This document shows, piece after piece, positions 13,701-27,800 of a stretch of DNA of 64,000 nucleotides. Below the pieces are notes generated by a model. It searched no databases, was not told the DNA's origin, and saw only the letters and a list, made by a program, of their open reading frames with translations. The position numbers were made by a program, and so were the translations under genes. Each line of letters begins with the position of its first letter. The stretch's first letter is position 1. The DNA is from Isoetes taiwanensis (lineage: Eukaryota > Streptophyta > Lycopodiopsida > Isoetales > Isoetaceae). The stretch covers positions 3,705,867-3,769,866 of the forward strand of contig JAJEKV010000080.1 in assembly GCA_021234155.1 (NCBI GenBank), written 5' to 3'.

Positions 13701-14560
13701 TAAGTGTCGCCTTTATTTTATTAATTATTGGTTTGTGGAGCAACTCATTGGGCATCCATCTCTGTGACTCATGATCTTCCCGATTCAAGATTTTGTAAAC
13801 TCCACATTGCTCCAAACACTTCCCTTTGATGAGAAATTTTATTAAAGCTTGGAAACACATTCTCCTATGCCCAAGTCAATTCACCACCTTGCAATGCCTT
13901 GTTTTTGGTCTCCTCCTATTTTAAAGATCACCCTAATCATGTTCTTGCTCTCAAGCAACTCTCGCATTTATAAAAGGTGGACTCTCCTCACTATCACTAT
14001 TACTACAGGATCTATGGTACAACAACAGACATGGATTACTGGACCTCTAAAAGGAAAATTAATGGTACAAATGCATCACAAAAAGATATATCTTCATAAA
14101 GAATGTCATGGAGATAAAACTCCTTCCGGTAGCTCATAATACAAGATCCGGATTGTTTCTACAACAAGCTCTAGATAGCTGTTTCATCTATGACTATCTA
14201 AATCAAAATGCTAGTGCATTGCTAACTGCCTTTTACTCTTGAACTTGAATATTGTTGACTTCAAAACTTCTTTACATTCTAATGTTTGGAATTCTATTCT
14301 CCAAATAAAATCTCTCTTTCTTTCATCCTTGATTGCAAACAAAAGTGTTTCTTGCTCCTGAAACCTTTTCTAAGAGGAACTGAACATTTTCTCCCGCGTC
14401 TCCCTTTAAATTGCAACAATGTAAAAGTATAGCATATTTTCCTACCCAAACCCGTATATATTTTTATGGCTCGGAGCACACATTTTAGGGGATTCATGAC
14501 GTAAACTCCATCATTCGGGCTATTTCCAATCCAATAATCCATATACTAAATACGCTATTA

Positions 14561-15809
14561 TCTATTTAGCTTTATGAACATCCGGAAGTTCTTTGAAATA
14601 GATGTCTCGGGTCATGTTCTCTGCAAACTCGGACTCAAGATTCATTTTAAATATGATGTTGAGTTATGCAACAAAATATTTGGCAAAAATCTGCCCGCTA
14701 ACTATGACAGTACTGAACCAATTGGTATTTTTCTAAGGGTATTTCTAATTTGTTCAATTCCAATCTTTTCTGGCTAATAAAATTCTAACTAAACTCTTGC
14801 TCGAGGGTACATGGAGCTTTGCAGGTCATCGAGAAATAAAATCTGACAGGAGGATGATAGGTGGAAGCGAAACTCTATGGGGACATAGGTACAGTTCACT
14901 ACGCTTCCCACAACCGCGAATGTACCGGGGAGAGATGATCGCGGGATACCAAAACGCATGGCGACAGCGACTAAAGCAGATGATGCCATACAAAGTCATG
15001 CAATGGTTTATATGTTCTAAGTTCATTAATCAACCGACGTAGAATTCACTGTTACGTTAGATACAGTGTGATGTAATTAAGACACTCACGGTAATGTTAG
15101 CCTACGCTTATGGCACCCTTTATTCTTCTCGCGGTCTGCTGGTGACTTTTACGCATTAACAAGGACAATTTATGGATGGCTTCCATTCTTATGTCATGGA
15201 ACCGCACTCACCTCAACCCCATAACCAACCTTCCTAAAAGTGCTGTACAACCCTGGATTAATCGAAAACATCCTACTTCCATCCCCATGATCTATACATT
15301 GATGATTGCCTTCCTGAAAAATAGCTTTTATTGGTTTCTTTGTGCGTTGTTAGCAGACATGCTCACGGATTGACATCGCAGGAGCTCCTCTAAGGATCTA
15401 ACTTATTTTGTCGAATGCTTGTTTCCTCAAAATGTTCGGACAATGCCCTCAATCTATATATCTCAAGTATTTTGATAAGACTTCACAAGAGTTACTGTTT
15501 GACTAGACTTGACTAAACATTCTCGTTTGACCGCCATCCTAACTTGATATTTTCCTCATTAGATTTGGTAAACTCACCAAGTAGCTGCTTCCAACACTTT
15601 ATAGCGTATTTTAATTTGAAAAAATCATTCTCACTAAAAAAAAAAAAAATATCCATTCTGCACACCCATGACCAAAGAACATCGCTAAGGCTGAAAGGTC
15701 CTATGCATTTTCTGCTCAAACACTTCCAACCCCATGGCACATGGCCCGTTCTCGGTTATCTGTTTAGATGAACGCGAATCATGCAGAGAATAATCTTTAC
15801 GTATTGTTA
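14561..15809. other. Intergenic or LINE 3' flank, no recognisable gene
   Basis: Short frames on both strands show no motif I recognise. The stretch contains the A14 run listed separately and ends where homology to the tandem array begins. It may include the distal LINE end. Confidence 0.4.
15636..15649 (+). repeat. A14 homopolymer
   Basis: Fourteen consecutive A residues. They could be the poly(A) tail of the plus-strand LINE about 1 kb upstream, which would put the element length near 5 kb, but no target-site duplication was found to support that. Confidence 0.6.
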
Positions 15810-18800
15810 ACACTCACGCCCATGACAAGATCCCGCATGCACATCCTAGGCCAATTGGACTAATAGTGTGATGGAAGTGAGCTACTTTGGCGCTTCTTAC
15901 GCTCGGGTGGTCTTCGCCAATGAATCCCATTGTCCCGTGGCAATGCGTCGACGCTCGGTCCATCGCGTAGCCGATCGGCGATTCCTGAGAGCGGAGGTCG
16001 CCCAGCCTCGTCCTCGTGGCCTTGGGAGAGGAAATTTAGCAAGCAGCCTCCCAGGGATTTTAGGGTCCGGCTGGCCTCGGGCCAACACCCCAACTCCACT
16101 TCAAAGACACTAAGCAAGGTCCCCCATCCGGACAAGGAGAGGGCCTCCAAACGAAACCCCGTGGGCTGCCGTGCTCTAGAAGGGTTTACGCTTTGGGGCC
16201 GAAGTCCCGGTCTGTTAATTTGGGACTCGGGCCGAAGCAGCAATGAGAATACCTGAGCAAGGGGAACCGACGGAGCGGAGTTTGGGCCTTCTCCTCCGAT
16301 GTAAGGGCAGAAGCTCTGGGGGCTATGGCAAGACATTCGTGAATTCGCACTAATGCATTTCAGTACCTAAAATAAATTCGCTTTTTGCCACCGGGATCCC
16401 TAATTCATCTCCCCAAAGACGGCCCACCCTAATTTTCTATGGAAGGTCTAGGTCAGGTTAAGATAGGGGAACTGGCCGGCAGCCCAAGCAGTGTGGCAAC
16501 CAGCCGCACCCCTTCCCCAAGTCAAACGAGGCCAGACCTGCGGTGGATCCTCACAAGAGGGGAGAGTCCTGACCCCGTGAGGGCGGGATCTGTGTTCCCG
16601 AGGCGTTTCTTCTTCAGTAGCGCGCTTCCCCGGTCGACGCTTAATGACCACTCCTCCCGAGTCTCGCTCTATCCCACCGCTGATCCTCCGTCTGGGCCCT
16701 TCTGAAGGTCCAAAGATTCCCGTGACGGGTCCGAGAACTTTGTCAAATCACGGGGAAGGCCCCGAGCGTCGGGCCTTGTAGAAACCGTGACTGCTTTGTC
16801 GTCGACACGGGGATGTTCTGGTCGGTAAATAGACCCCGCCAAATCGTCCTGGAATGTATAAACTAGGAGCAAGTTACATCTACGGTTTTATGTAAAAGAA
16901 GGAAACACTCTCACGCTCTCCACGACAAGATGATCCCCGCATGCACATCCTAGGCCAATTGACTACGCAGTGTGATGGAAGTGAGCTACTTTGGCGCTTC
17001 TTGGAGTTCGGGTGGTCTTCTGGCCACTCTTTAACTTTGGTCCCTGTGGCAATGTCACGCCCAGTCCATTATGAAGTCGATCGCTGATTCCTGAGAGCTG
17101 AGGTCGCCTGCCTCAGTCTCCCTGTGGCCTGGGGAGGAAATTTGGGGCAAGCAGGCCTCCGGAGGGGATTTTAGGGTCCGCCCAAGGCCAACACCCCAAC
17201 TCCACTTAAGATTACCTGCGAAGGTCCCGGCCGACCGATAAGGAGAGGGAGCCCAAACGTAAACCCCGTGGCTGCCGTGCTCTAGAAGGGTTTACGCTTT
17301 GGGGCTGAAGCCCCGGTCTGTTACACTTGGACTCGGGCCGAGAAGCGCACGAATACTGGCGCGTGGAACTGACGGAATGAAGTTTGGGCCTTCCTCCTCC
17401 GACATGTGGCAAGTAGAAGCTCTGGGCTTTTGGTAAAGGGTAAGACATTCAGAATTCAAGTAATTAATGCATTGCACCTAAAAATAAATTCGGAAGCGCC
17501 GATCCCTAATTCATCTCCAAAGACATGGCCCAATTCTTCGAATTTTCTGAGAAGGTCTAGGTCAAAGGTTAGTGATGAATGCCTGCAAGCTCAAGGTGGC
17601 TAACCGGAAGCCGGCACCCTTCCCCAAGTCAAACGAGGCTGTGACCTTGCGGTGGATCCTCACAAGGGAGAGTCCTGGACTCTGTGAGGCGGATCCAAAA
17701 GTTCCCCGGTGTTCTTCCTCGGGCTGCCTGGGTCAAAGACGCTAATGACCAATTCTCCTGAGCTCCTGCCTCTATCCGACCGCTGGATCCTCCGTCTGTG
17801 GCCCTCTTCTGAAGGTCCAAAGATTCGTGATCGGGTCCTGAGAACTTTGTCAAACTCAAGGCCCCGATACCTACTTGTAGAAACCGTAAGAATGTTTTAT
17901 ATCGCTCGGCACCGGGATGTCTTGAATGAGTAATAGACCCCCGCCAATCATCCTAATGGCTAAATTACCCTAGGAGCAAGTTACATAGCTTCGCTTTAAA
18001 GAAGGAAACACTCACGCCTTCCACTTACGTGATCTCGCATGCACATCCTAGCCAATTGATTCACGAAAGTGTGATGGAAGGAGCCACGGCGCTTTGGAGT
18101 TCCGGCCCTTCACATCGAACTTGGTCCCTGTGGCAATGTCAACGCTCGAGTCCATTGGCGAGTCGATCATGACTCGAGAGCTGAGTTCTTCCGGGTCCAA
18201 CTCTTCGTGGCCTTTGGGAGAGGAAATTTGGGCAGCCCTGAGGAATTTAGGATCCACGGTCAAGGCCAACACCTAACTCACTAAGATTACCCGCAAGGTC
18301 CCGCCGACCCGACATATGAGAGGGTCTAAACGTGAAACCCCGGCTGCTGTGCCTCTAGAAGGGTTTACGCTTTGGGGCCGAAGTCCCTCGGTCTCATGTA
18401 ATTTGGGACCTGGCCGAGAAGCAGCAGCCGGTGAATACCTGAGCAAGGGGAACCGACGCGAGCTGAGTTTGGGCCTTCCTCCTCCCCGGCGTGGCAAGTA
18501 GAAGTCTGGGGGCTTTGGCAGCAAGACATTCTCAGAATTGCGAACAATGCATTGCACTAAAATAAATTCGTTTTTGACAAATGGGATCCCTAATTCATCT
18601 CAAAGACACGGCCCAATTCTTCGGAATTTCTGAGAAGGTCTAGGTCAGCTGGTTACAGAACGGTCGGCAGCCTGCCAGGTGGCAACCGAGCCGCACCCTT
18701 CCCCCAAGTCAAACGAGGCCAGATCTGTGATCCCCCAAGAGGGGAGAGCCTGGGACTCTGTGAGGCGGATTCAAAAGTTCCCGAGGCGTTCTTCCCTCGC

Positions 18801-21800
18801 AGCCCCTGGTCGCGACGCTTAATGACCACCTCCCGAGTCTGACATTCTATCCCAATCAGTTGATCCTCCGCTCAGTCCTCTTCGAAGGTCCAAAAGATTC
18901 CAGATCGGGTCCGAGAACTTTGTCAAACCGCTGCATGGCCCCCGATGTCTACTTTGTAGGAAACCGCGACTGCTTTTGTCGCTCGGCACCGGATGCCCCT
19001 AAATGGCAAATAGACTCCCCCGCCAAATTGTCCGCACGGCTTAAATTACCCTAGGAGCAAGCCACCACGGTTTTATGCAAGAAGGAAACACTCCACGCCC
19101 ACGCAAGATTCCCGCATGCCATCCTAGGCCAATTGACTACGAGTGTGATGGAAGTGAGCTACTTTGGCTCTTGAGTTCTGCGGGTCACACGGGAACTTGG
19201 TCCCTGTGGCAATGCCTCCATCGCTCGAGTCCATTGGCAAAGTCGATCGCTGACCTCGAGATGGAGGTCGCCTGGGTCCGTCCTTAGGGAACTTGGGAGA
19301 GTGGGAAATTGGGGCAAGCAACGCCTCCCGGAGGATTTTAGGGTCCAAGGCTCGCGCCAACACCCCAACTCCATCTCAAGACACTACGCAAGGTCCCTAC
19401 CGACCGACAAGGAGGGCCTCCGGAACGAACCCCGTGGGCCGCTCTAGAAGGGTTTACGCTAGGCCGAGTCCCGTCTCCAGAATTGGGACTGGCCGAGAAG
19501 CGCCACTCCAGAATAATGAGCAAGGAACCGGGACGAGCGGAGTTGGGCCTTCCTCCTCCCCGGCTGTGGCAAGTAGAAGTCTGGGGCTATGCTGGCAAGA
19601 CATCTCGAATTCGCAATTAATGCATTGCACGTAAAATAAATTCGCTTTGCCACGGATCCCCAGACCATCTCCAAAGACACGGCCCAATTTCTTTCTAATT
19701 TTCTGGAGAGAAGGTCTAGGTCAGCAAGGTATTAGAATTTGGCCGGCAGCCCGCTGTGGCAACCGAGTCGGCACCCTTTCCCAAGTCAAACGAGGCCGTG
19801 ATCTTGCAGGATCCCTACAAGAGGGGAGAGTCCTGACCCCGTGAGGCGGATCCAAAGTTCCCCGGCAGCCCTTCCTCGGGCCAGCCCCCTGGGTCGCACG
19901 CCAATGACCACCCTCCCTGAGCCCTGCCTCCCCATCCCAATCGCTGATCCTCCGTGGGTCTCTTCTGAAGGTCCAAAAGATTCCGTGACGGCCCCGAGAA
20001 TCCTTGTCAAAATCACGGCCCCGATGCCTACTTTGTAGAAACCGCTAGTTGTTTTGTCGCTCTAATCGATGCTCCGGATCATAGCCAGACCGCCTAAATC
20101 GTCCTTGAATGGCGAACACCCTAGGGAGCAAGTTATACGCCGGTTTTATGAAGAAGGAAACACTCACGCCTCCACGACAAGATCCCGCATGCCATCCGCA
20201 AACAATCACTACGAAAGTGTGATGGAAGTGTTTACTTTGGCTTTGAGTTCGGTGGTCTTCACACGCAACTTGGTCCCCGTGGGCAAATTGCCACGCTCTC
20301 CGGGAAGCTATTGGCAGAGGCTCGGGATCGCGACTCCGAGGAGCTTGAGGTCGGCCTGGCCCGGCCCCGTGGGCCTGGGAGAGGGAAATTTGGGGCCATT
20401 CCCGAGGGACTTTAGGTCCGCTACCAAGGCCAACACCCCAACTCCACTTCAAGACACGCTAAAGGTCCCTACTGACCGGGACAAGGAGAGGGCTCAAACG
20501 TAAACCCCTGTGGGCTGCCGTGCCTCTAGAAGGGTTTACGCTTTGGGGGCCGAAGTCCCCGTCCGCTGCACTTGGGACTCGGGCCGAAGCAGCAACGAAC
20601 ACTGAGCAAGGGGAACCGACGGCTGAAGCTTGGCCTTTCCTCCTCCGGATGTGGGCAGAAGTCGGGGGTTTTGCAGCTGGCAAGACATTCAGAATTCGCA
20701 CTAATGCATTGCACGGTAACAAATCTGCTTTGCCAATGGATCCCTTAATTCATCTCCAAAGACACGGCCCAATTCTTCGGAATTTTAGGAGAAGGTCTAG
20801 GGTCAAAGGGTTAGCGTTAGAACGGCCGGGGCGTGGCAATCGAGCCGCACTTTCCCCAAGCCAAACGAGGCCAGACCTTGCAGGATCCCTCACAAGAGGG
20901 GGAGAGCTCTGACCCCGTGAGGCGGATCCAAAAGTTCCCCGAGGTGCCTTCTCCGGCAGCCCACCCGGGCTGCATCGCCATCGACCACCTCCTCCTGAGC
21001 TCCCGGCTCTCTATCCGACCGCTGATCCTCCGCTCGTGGCCCCCTCTTCTAGAAGGTCCAAAAGATTCCGATCGTCCGGAGAACTTGTCAAACTACAAGG
21101 CCCCGATGTCTACTTTGTAGAAACTCAAGACTGCTTTTGTCGTCGGGCATCGTAGATGCTCCTGGAATAAAATAGACCCTACTAAATTGAAACCGGAATG
21201 GCTAAATTAATTCTAGGAGCAAGTTACACCTGGCTTGCTTCGGCGAAGAAGGAAACACCATCTAATGACAAGATCCCCGCATGCACATCCTAGGCCAATT
21301 GATCAATTTATGTGATGGAAGTGAGCCACTTTGGCGCTTCGAGTTCCCGTGGTTCGGCCACTTTTAACTTGGTCCCTGTGGCAATGTCGACGCTCGAGTC
21401 CATCGGCAAAGTCAGATCAGCGACCCGTGAGAGCGGAGGTCGCCCGTCCGCCCCGTGGCCTTGGGGAGAGGAAATTTGGGGCACTTCCCGAGGGATTTAG
21501 GGTCTGCGCTTGGCGCCAACACCTAACTCCATCTTCAAGATTACCTGCCGCGAAGGTCCCGGCCGACCGGCTAAGGAGAGGGTTTTCCCAAACGTAAAAC
21601 CCCGTGGGCTGCCGTGCTCTGTAGCGGTTTTGACGCTTTGGGGCCGAGTCCCGGTTCAAGGTAATTTGGGACTCGCCGAAGCAACGAATACGGAGCAAGG
21701 GGAATCCGACTCGAGCTGGAGTTTGGGCCTTTTCCTCCTCCCCGGATGTGGGTGCAAGTAGAAGTCACGCTTTGCAGCAAGGACATTCAGAATCTCTAAA

Positions 21801-24800
21801 CTAATGCATTGTGACCTAAAATAAATTCCTGCTTTTACGGATCCTAATTCATCTCCAGCACACGGCTCCAATTTCTTCGAATTTTCGAGAAGGTCTAGGT
21901 CAAAGGGTTAGATAGGAACGTCGGGCAGCCTGCTGTGCGGCAACCGAAATGGGCACCTTCCTTCAAGTCAAACGAGGCCGATCTTGCGTGGATCCTCACA
22001 AGAGGGGAGAGTCCCACCCCGTGAGGCGATTCAAAGTTCCCGAGGCAAATTTCTTCCTGGCAGCCCCTGGCTGCACGCTAATGACCACCTTCCGGAGTCT
22101 CTGCCTCTATCCGACTGCTGATTCTCTCCGCTCGTGGGCCCTTCGAAGGTCCAAAGATTCCGATCGGGTCCGAGAACTTTATTAAACCATGCAAGGCCCC
22201 GCGATGTCTAGAAACTGCATTGTTTTGTCACCAGACCGGATGTTCCTGAATGGCAAATAGACACCGCCAAATCGAATACGTAAATTACCCAGGGAGCAAG
22301 TTACACGGCCGGTTTTGTATGAAAGAAGGAAACACTCACGCCCACGACAAGATCCCGCATGCAATATCCTAGGCCAATTGACCACGAGTGTGATGGAAGT
22401 GAGCTACTTCATTTTGGAGTTCCCGTGGTCTGGCCACTGAACTTGGTCCCTGTGGCAATGTCGACGCTCGAGTCCATTGGCAGAGTCGATCACATTCGAG
22501 AGCTGAGGTCGGCCATCATTCCTCGTGGCCTTTGGGAGAGGAAATTTGGGGCACCGAGGAATTTAGGTCCGGCTCACAGCCAACACCCCCAACTCCACTT
22601 CAAGACACCAAGGTTCCGCCGACCGACAAGGAGGGTTCTCAAACGTGAACCCCGTGGCTGCTGCCTAGAAGGGTTTACGCTTTGGGGGTCGAAGCCCTGG
22701 TCCAAGGTAATTTGGACCCGCCGGTGTTGTTCTAGAATACTTGAAAGCAAGGAACCGACTCTGAATGGAGTTTGGGCCTTTCCTCCTCCGATGTGGCAGA
22801 AGCTCCAGGGCGCTTTGCAAAGGCAAGACATTCAGAATTCGCAATTAATGCATTGCACGAAAATAAATCTGCTTGCCGATCCCTAATTCATCTCCGGAAG
22901 ACACTACCAAGAATTTTCTGGAGAAGGTCTAGGGTCAAAGGGTTAGCATTAGAACGGTTCGGGCGTTCTCGCTGGTGGCAACCGAAGCCGCACCCTTCCC
23001 CAAGTCAAACGAGGCTGTGATCTGGCAGGATCCCTACAAGAGGGAGAGTCCTGGACCCCCGTGAGGCTGATCCAAAACGCCTCAGGTACTCTTTTCCCCG
23101 CAGCTGGGCCTCGGCTGCATCGCTTACGACCATCTCCTGAGCCCTGCCTCTATCCGGACCGTTGATCCTCCGTCAGGCCCTCTTCTGAAGGTCCAAAGAT
23201 TCCGATCGGGTCCGGAGAACTTGTCAAACCGCTGGCCTCGGTTGCCTACTTTGTAGAAACCAAGACTGTTTATCGCTCACACCGATGTCTCTGAATGGCA
23301 AATGGTAGACCCCGCCTAAATCGTCCGGAATACGGTAAATTACCTAGGGAGCAAGTTACACCTGGCCGGGTTTTATTAAAGAAGGAAACACTCACTCCAC
23401 TACGCATCCCGCATGCACACATCCTAGGCCAATTAACTACTTATGTGATGGAAGTGAGCTACTTTACGCTTCTTGAGTTCGGTGGTCTTCTCGCCACTAA
23501 CTTGGTCCCTGTGGCAATGTCGACGCTCGAGTCCATTGGCGAGTCGATCAAGGACTGAGAGCCGAGGCTGCCTGGTCCGCCCCCGTGGCCTTGGGAGAGG
23601 GAAATTTGGGGCAAGTACCGAGGATTTAGGGTCCGCCTCGGGCGCCAACACCCCAACTCCATTCTTCAAGACACCTACCGACCGACAAGGAGAGGGCCTC
23701 CAACGAAACCCCGGTGGCTGCCGTGCCTAGAAGGGTTTACGCTTTGGGGCTTCCAGTCCTGGTCCGGCTGCACTCTTGGGACTCGGGCCGGTAGCTGTAC
23801 CGAGAATACCTGAGCAAGGGAACCGACGCGAGCGGAGTTTGGGCCTTCCTCCGGATGTGGCAAAGTAAGCCCAGGGGCTTTTGCAGCTGGCAAGACATTC
23901 AGAATTAATTAATGCATTTCGTACTCTAAAATAAATTCGCTTTGCCGATCCCTAATTCATCTCCGCAAAGACACTACCAATTTTCGGAATTTTCTGAGAA
24001 GGTCTAGGTCAGTGGGTTAGTGATAGAATCCGGCCGGCAGCCCGCTGGGTGGCAACCGAGCCGCACCCTTTCCTCAAGTCAAACGAGGCCGTGACCTGTG
24101 GATCCCTCACAAGAGGGGAGAGTCCGACCCCAGAGGCTGGGATTCAAAAAGTTCCCCGAAAAGTGCCTTCCTCGCGCCCTCGGTCGACGCTTAATCACCA
24201 CCTTCCCGTGAGCCCGGTTCCCTATCCGACCTGATCCTCCGCTCGTGGCCCCTGAAGGTCCAAAGATTCCGTGATCGGTCCTGAGAACTTGTCAAATCAA
24301 GGGCGCCCCGATAGCCTTTGTAGAAACCGGGTATTGCTTATCGCCGCACGTGGATGCTCCTAATGGTTAAATAGACACTGCCAATCAATCAATGGCGAAC
24401 AATTTAGGAGCAAGTTACACCTGGCCGGGTTTTATAAAAGAAGGGAAAACACTCACTCTCCACGACAAGATCCCGCATGCACATCCTAGGCCAATTGACT
24501 ACGAAAGTGTGATGGAAGCGAGCTACTTTGATGCTTTCTGGAGCTCCTGTGGTCTTCACACGGAATCCTGGTCCCTGTGGCAATGTCGACGCTCGAAATC
24601 CATTAAGGTGAGTCAGATCGGGCGATTCGAGAGATGAGGTCGCCTCATTCCCGTGGCCTTGGGAGAGGAAATTTGGGGTGGGCAGCCCCGGAGGAATTTT
24701 AGGGTCCGCTGGGCCTCACAACACCCCAACTCCACTTTCAAGACAAGGTCTTACCGACCGGGACAGTGAGAGGGTTTCCAAAACGCAGTAAAACCTCGTG

Positions 24801-27800
24801 GGCTGCTCTAGAAGGGTTTACGCTTTAGGCCGGAACCGGTCTCATGGTAATTTGGGACTCCTGGGTCAGAAGCAGCAGCCTCAGAATGGCAAGGAACTGA
24901 CGAAGGAAGTTTAGCCTTTCCTCCTCCTCCGGATGTGGCAAGTAGAAGCCTGGGGCTTTTGCGCTGGCAAGACATTCTCAGAATTCTAAGTAATTAATGC
25001 ATTAAATGCCAGTCTTGCTGGACAAATAGATCCCTAATTCATCTCCACACGGCCCACCCTTTCTCGGAATTTTCTGAGAAGGTCTTAGGTCAGCAGTTAG
25101 CGTAGGAACGTCGGGCAGCCCGCTGTAACCGAGCCGCACTCCTTCCCAAGTCAAACGAGGCCAGACCTTTGCATCCCTACAAGAGAGCTTGACCCTGTGA
25201 GGCGGATCCAAAGTTCCCCGAGGCAGTCTCTTCTCGCCGGGCTTCCTGGCTGCACGCTATCGACCACCTCCTGGGAGCCCTGCCTCTATCCGACTGCTGA
25301 TCCTCCGCTCGTGTGGCCCCTCTTCTGAAGGTCCAAAAGATTCCAAGACGGCCCCGAGAACTTGTCAAACTCATGGCCCCGGTTGCCTGGCCTTTGTAGA
25401 AACCGTGACTGCTTTGTCGCTCTGCACCGGGATGCTCCTGGACGGCAAATAGACTTCACAATTGTCCTAATGGCTAAATTAATTCTAGGGAGCACTACCG
25501 GCTTTTGCTAAAGAAGGAAACACCTTACGCCTCCACGGCTGCAAGAGATCCCGCATGCAATATCCTAGGCCAATTGACTACGAGTGTGATGGAAGTGAGC
25601 CACTTTGGCGCTCTTGGAGTTCGGGTGGTCTTCCGCCACCTTTAACTTGGTCCCTGTGGCAAATGCCTATCGTCATCCATTGGCAAGTCGATCACATCTC
25701 GAGAGCCGGAGGTCGCCTCGTCCGGCCCTGTGGAACTTGGGAGAGGAAATTTGGGGCAAGCAGCCTCCAGGGATTTTAGGGTCCGCCCGCTGGCCAACAC
25801 CTAACTCCATCTTCAAGACGGGCTAAGGTCCCTACTGACCGACAAGGAGAGGGCCTCCAAACGAACCCCGCGGGCTGCTGTGCTCTAGAAGGTTTACGCT
25901 TGGGGCCGAACCTCGGCCCTGTTGCACTTGGGACTGGCCGAGAAGCAACAATGGTGAACACGGGAGCAAGGGGAACCGACGAGCCGGAGTTTGGGCCTTC
26001 CTTCCTCCTCCCCGGATGTGGGCAAGTAGAAGCCTGGGGGCTATAAAGGGTACACATTCGTGAATTGCACTAATGCATTGCACTAAAATAAATTCCGCTT
26101 TTTGCCACGGATCCCTAATTCATCTCCAAAGACACTACCAATTTCTAATTTTCGAGAAGGTCTAGGTCAAAGGGTTAGCATTAGAACGGGCCGGGCAGCC
26201 CTGCGGCAACCGAAATGGCACCCTTCCTCAAGTCAAACGAGGCCAGATCTGGTGTGATCCCTCACAAGAGGGGAGATCCCACCCCGTGAGGCTGATCCAG
26301 TGCCCCGAGGTGCTCTCTTTCCGCCGGGCCTGGTCGACGCCACGACCACCCTCCTGAGTCTCTTGCCTCTATCCCACCGCTGGATCTCCTCCGCTCGGCC
26401 CCTTCGGAAGGTCCAAAAGATCTGTGACGGGTCCGGGAGAACTTGTCAAACCGCTGGCCCCGATACCTACTTGTAGAAACCGCACGTTTTGTCGCTCGCA
26501 CCGTGGGATGCTCCCGGAATGGCAATAGACCGCTAAATCGTCCGGACGGCGAAACTACTCCTAGGGAGCAAGGTACTTGGCCTGCTTATGGTAAAGAAGG
26601 AAACACTACGCCCACGACAAGATCCCTCGCGATGCACATCCAAACCAATTGACTACGCAGTGTGATGGAAGTGAGCTACTTTGGCGCTTGAGTTCTAGTG
26701 GTCTTCGCCATGGAACTTGGTCCCTGTGGCACGTCGACGCCTGAAAGTTGGCAGAGTCGATCGCGATTCTCGAGAGCTGAGGACGCTCAGTCCGGCCTCG
26801 TGGCCTGGGAGAGGGAAATTTAGCGCAACGGAGGGAATTTAGGGTCCGCTGGCCCGCCAACACCCCAACTCCATTCTCAAGACATTTCCAAGGTCCCTAC
26901 CGACCGATAATGAGAGGGCCTCAAACGAAACCCCGGTGGGCTGCTGTGCTCTAGAAGGTTTACGTTTTGGGGCCGAGTCCCGGTCTGCTGCACTTGGGAC
27001 CGGCCGGTAGCGCAATGCAGAATACGAGCAAGGGGAACCGGGACGGAGCGGAGTTTGGGCCTTCTCCTCCCGATGTGGCAAGTAGAAGCCTGGGGCGGTG
27101 TTGGCAAGACATTCAGAATCGCACTAATGCATTGCACGAAAATAAATTCGGCTAAGCCGATCCCTAATTCATCTCCGACACTACCAATTTTCGAATTTTA
27201 GGAGAAGGTCTAGGTCAAAGGGTTATAGAACGGCCAGGGGCGTACTCGCTGTATAACCCAGCCGCACCCTTCCCCAAGTCAAACGAGCTGACCTTGCGTG
27301 GATCCCTCACAAGAGGGAGAGTCGGACCCCGTGAGGCTGGATCCAAAGTTCCCAGGCACTCTTCCGGCACAGCTTCCACCCGGTCGACGCTTATCGACTA
27401 ATTCTCCTGAGCTCCTACTCTCTATCCGACTGCTGATCCTCCGTCAGGCCCTTCTGAAGGACCAAAAGATTCCGTGATCGTCCAGAGAACTTATCAAATC
27501 ACAGCCCCGACAAGCTCACTTTGTAGAAACCGCGACTGCTGTCGTCGGGCATCCTGGGATGCCCTAATGGCAAATAGACCCCGCCAAATTGTCCTGAATG
27601 GCGAAATTACTCCTAGGAGCAAGTTACACTGGCCGGTTTTTATGAAAAGAAGGAAAACACTCACGCCTCCACGACAAGATCCCCGAGATGCACATCCTAG
27701 GCCAACTGGACCACGAGTGTGATGGAAGTGAGCTACTTTGGCTCTTGGAGTCTCCGTGGTCTTCCGGGCCACCTGAACTTGGTCCCCTGTGGCAATGCCC

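Larger units (their letters stand above)
10746..14560 (+). mobile_element. Degenerate L1-type non-LTR retrotransposon (LINE)
   Basis: The element is recognised from its plus-strand ORF2. A canonical plant L1 endonuclease start lies at 11,080, and ordered reverse-transcriptase landmarks follow at 12.47, 12.66, 12.84, 13.15 and 13.34 kb. The spacing fits an L1 ORF2 of about 1,100-1,300 codons. The right end is uncertain: sequence to about 13.6 kb still matches the region after the RT. Nearer 14.3-14.56 kb I can only say it is the expected size. A run of 14 A at 15,636 could be the poly(A) tail if the element is longer. Frame is lost many times, so it cannot be active. Confidence 0.72.

Noticed and set aside
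15860-16336. 158-codon minus-strand open frame in the first array unit, and many shorter frames in other units
   Set aside because: The unit is GC-rich and so poor in stops by chance. Equivalent frames in other units differ in length and frame, and none shows a domain.
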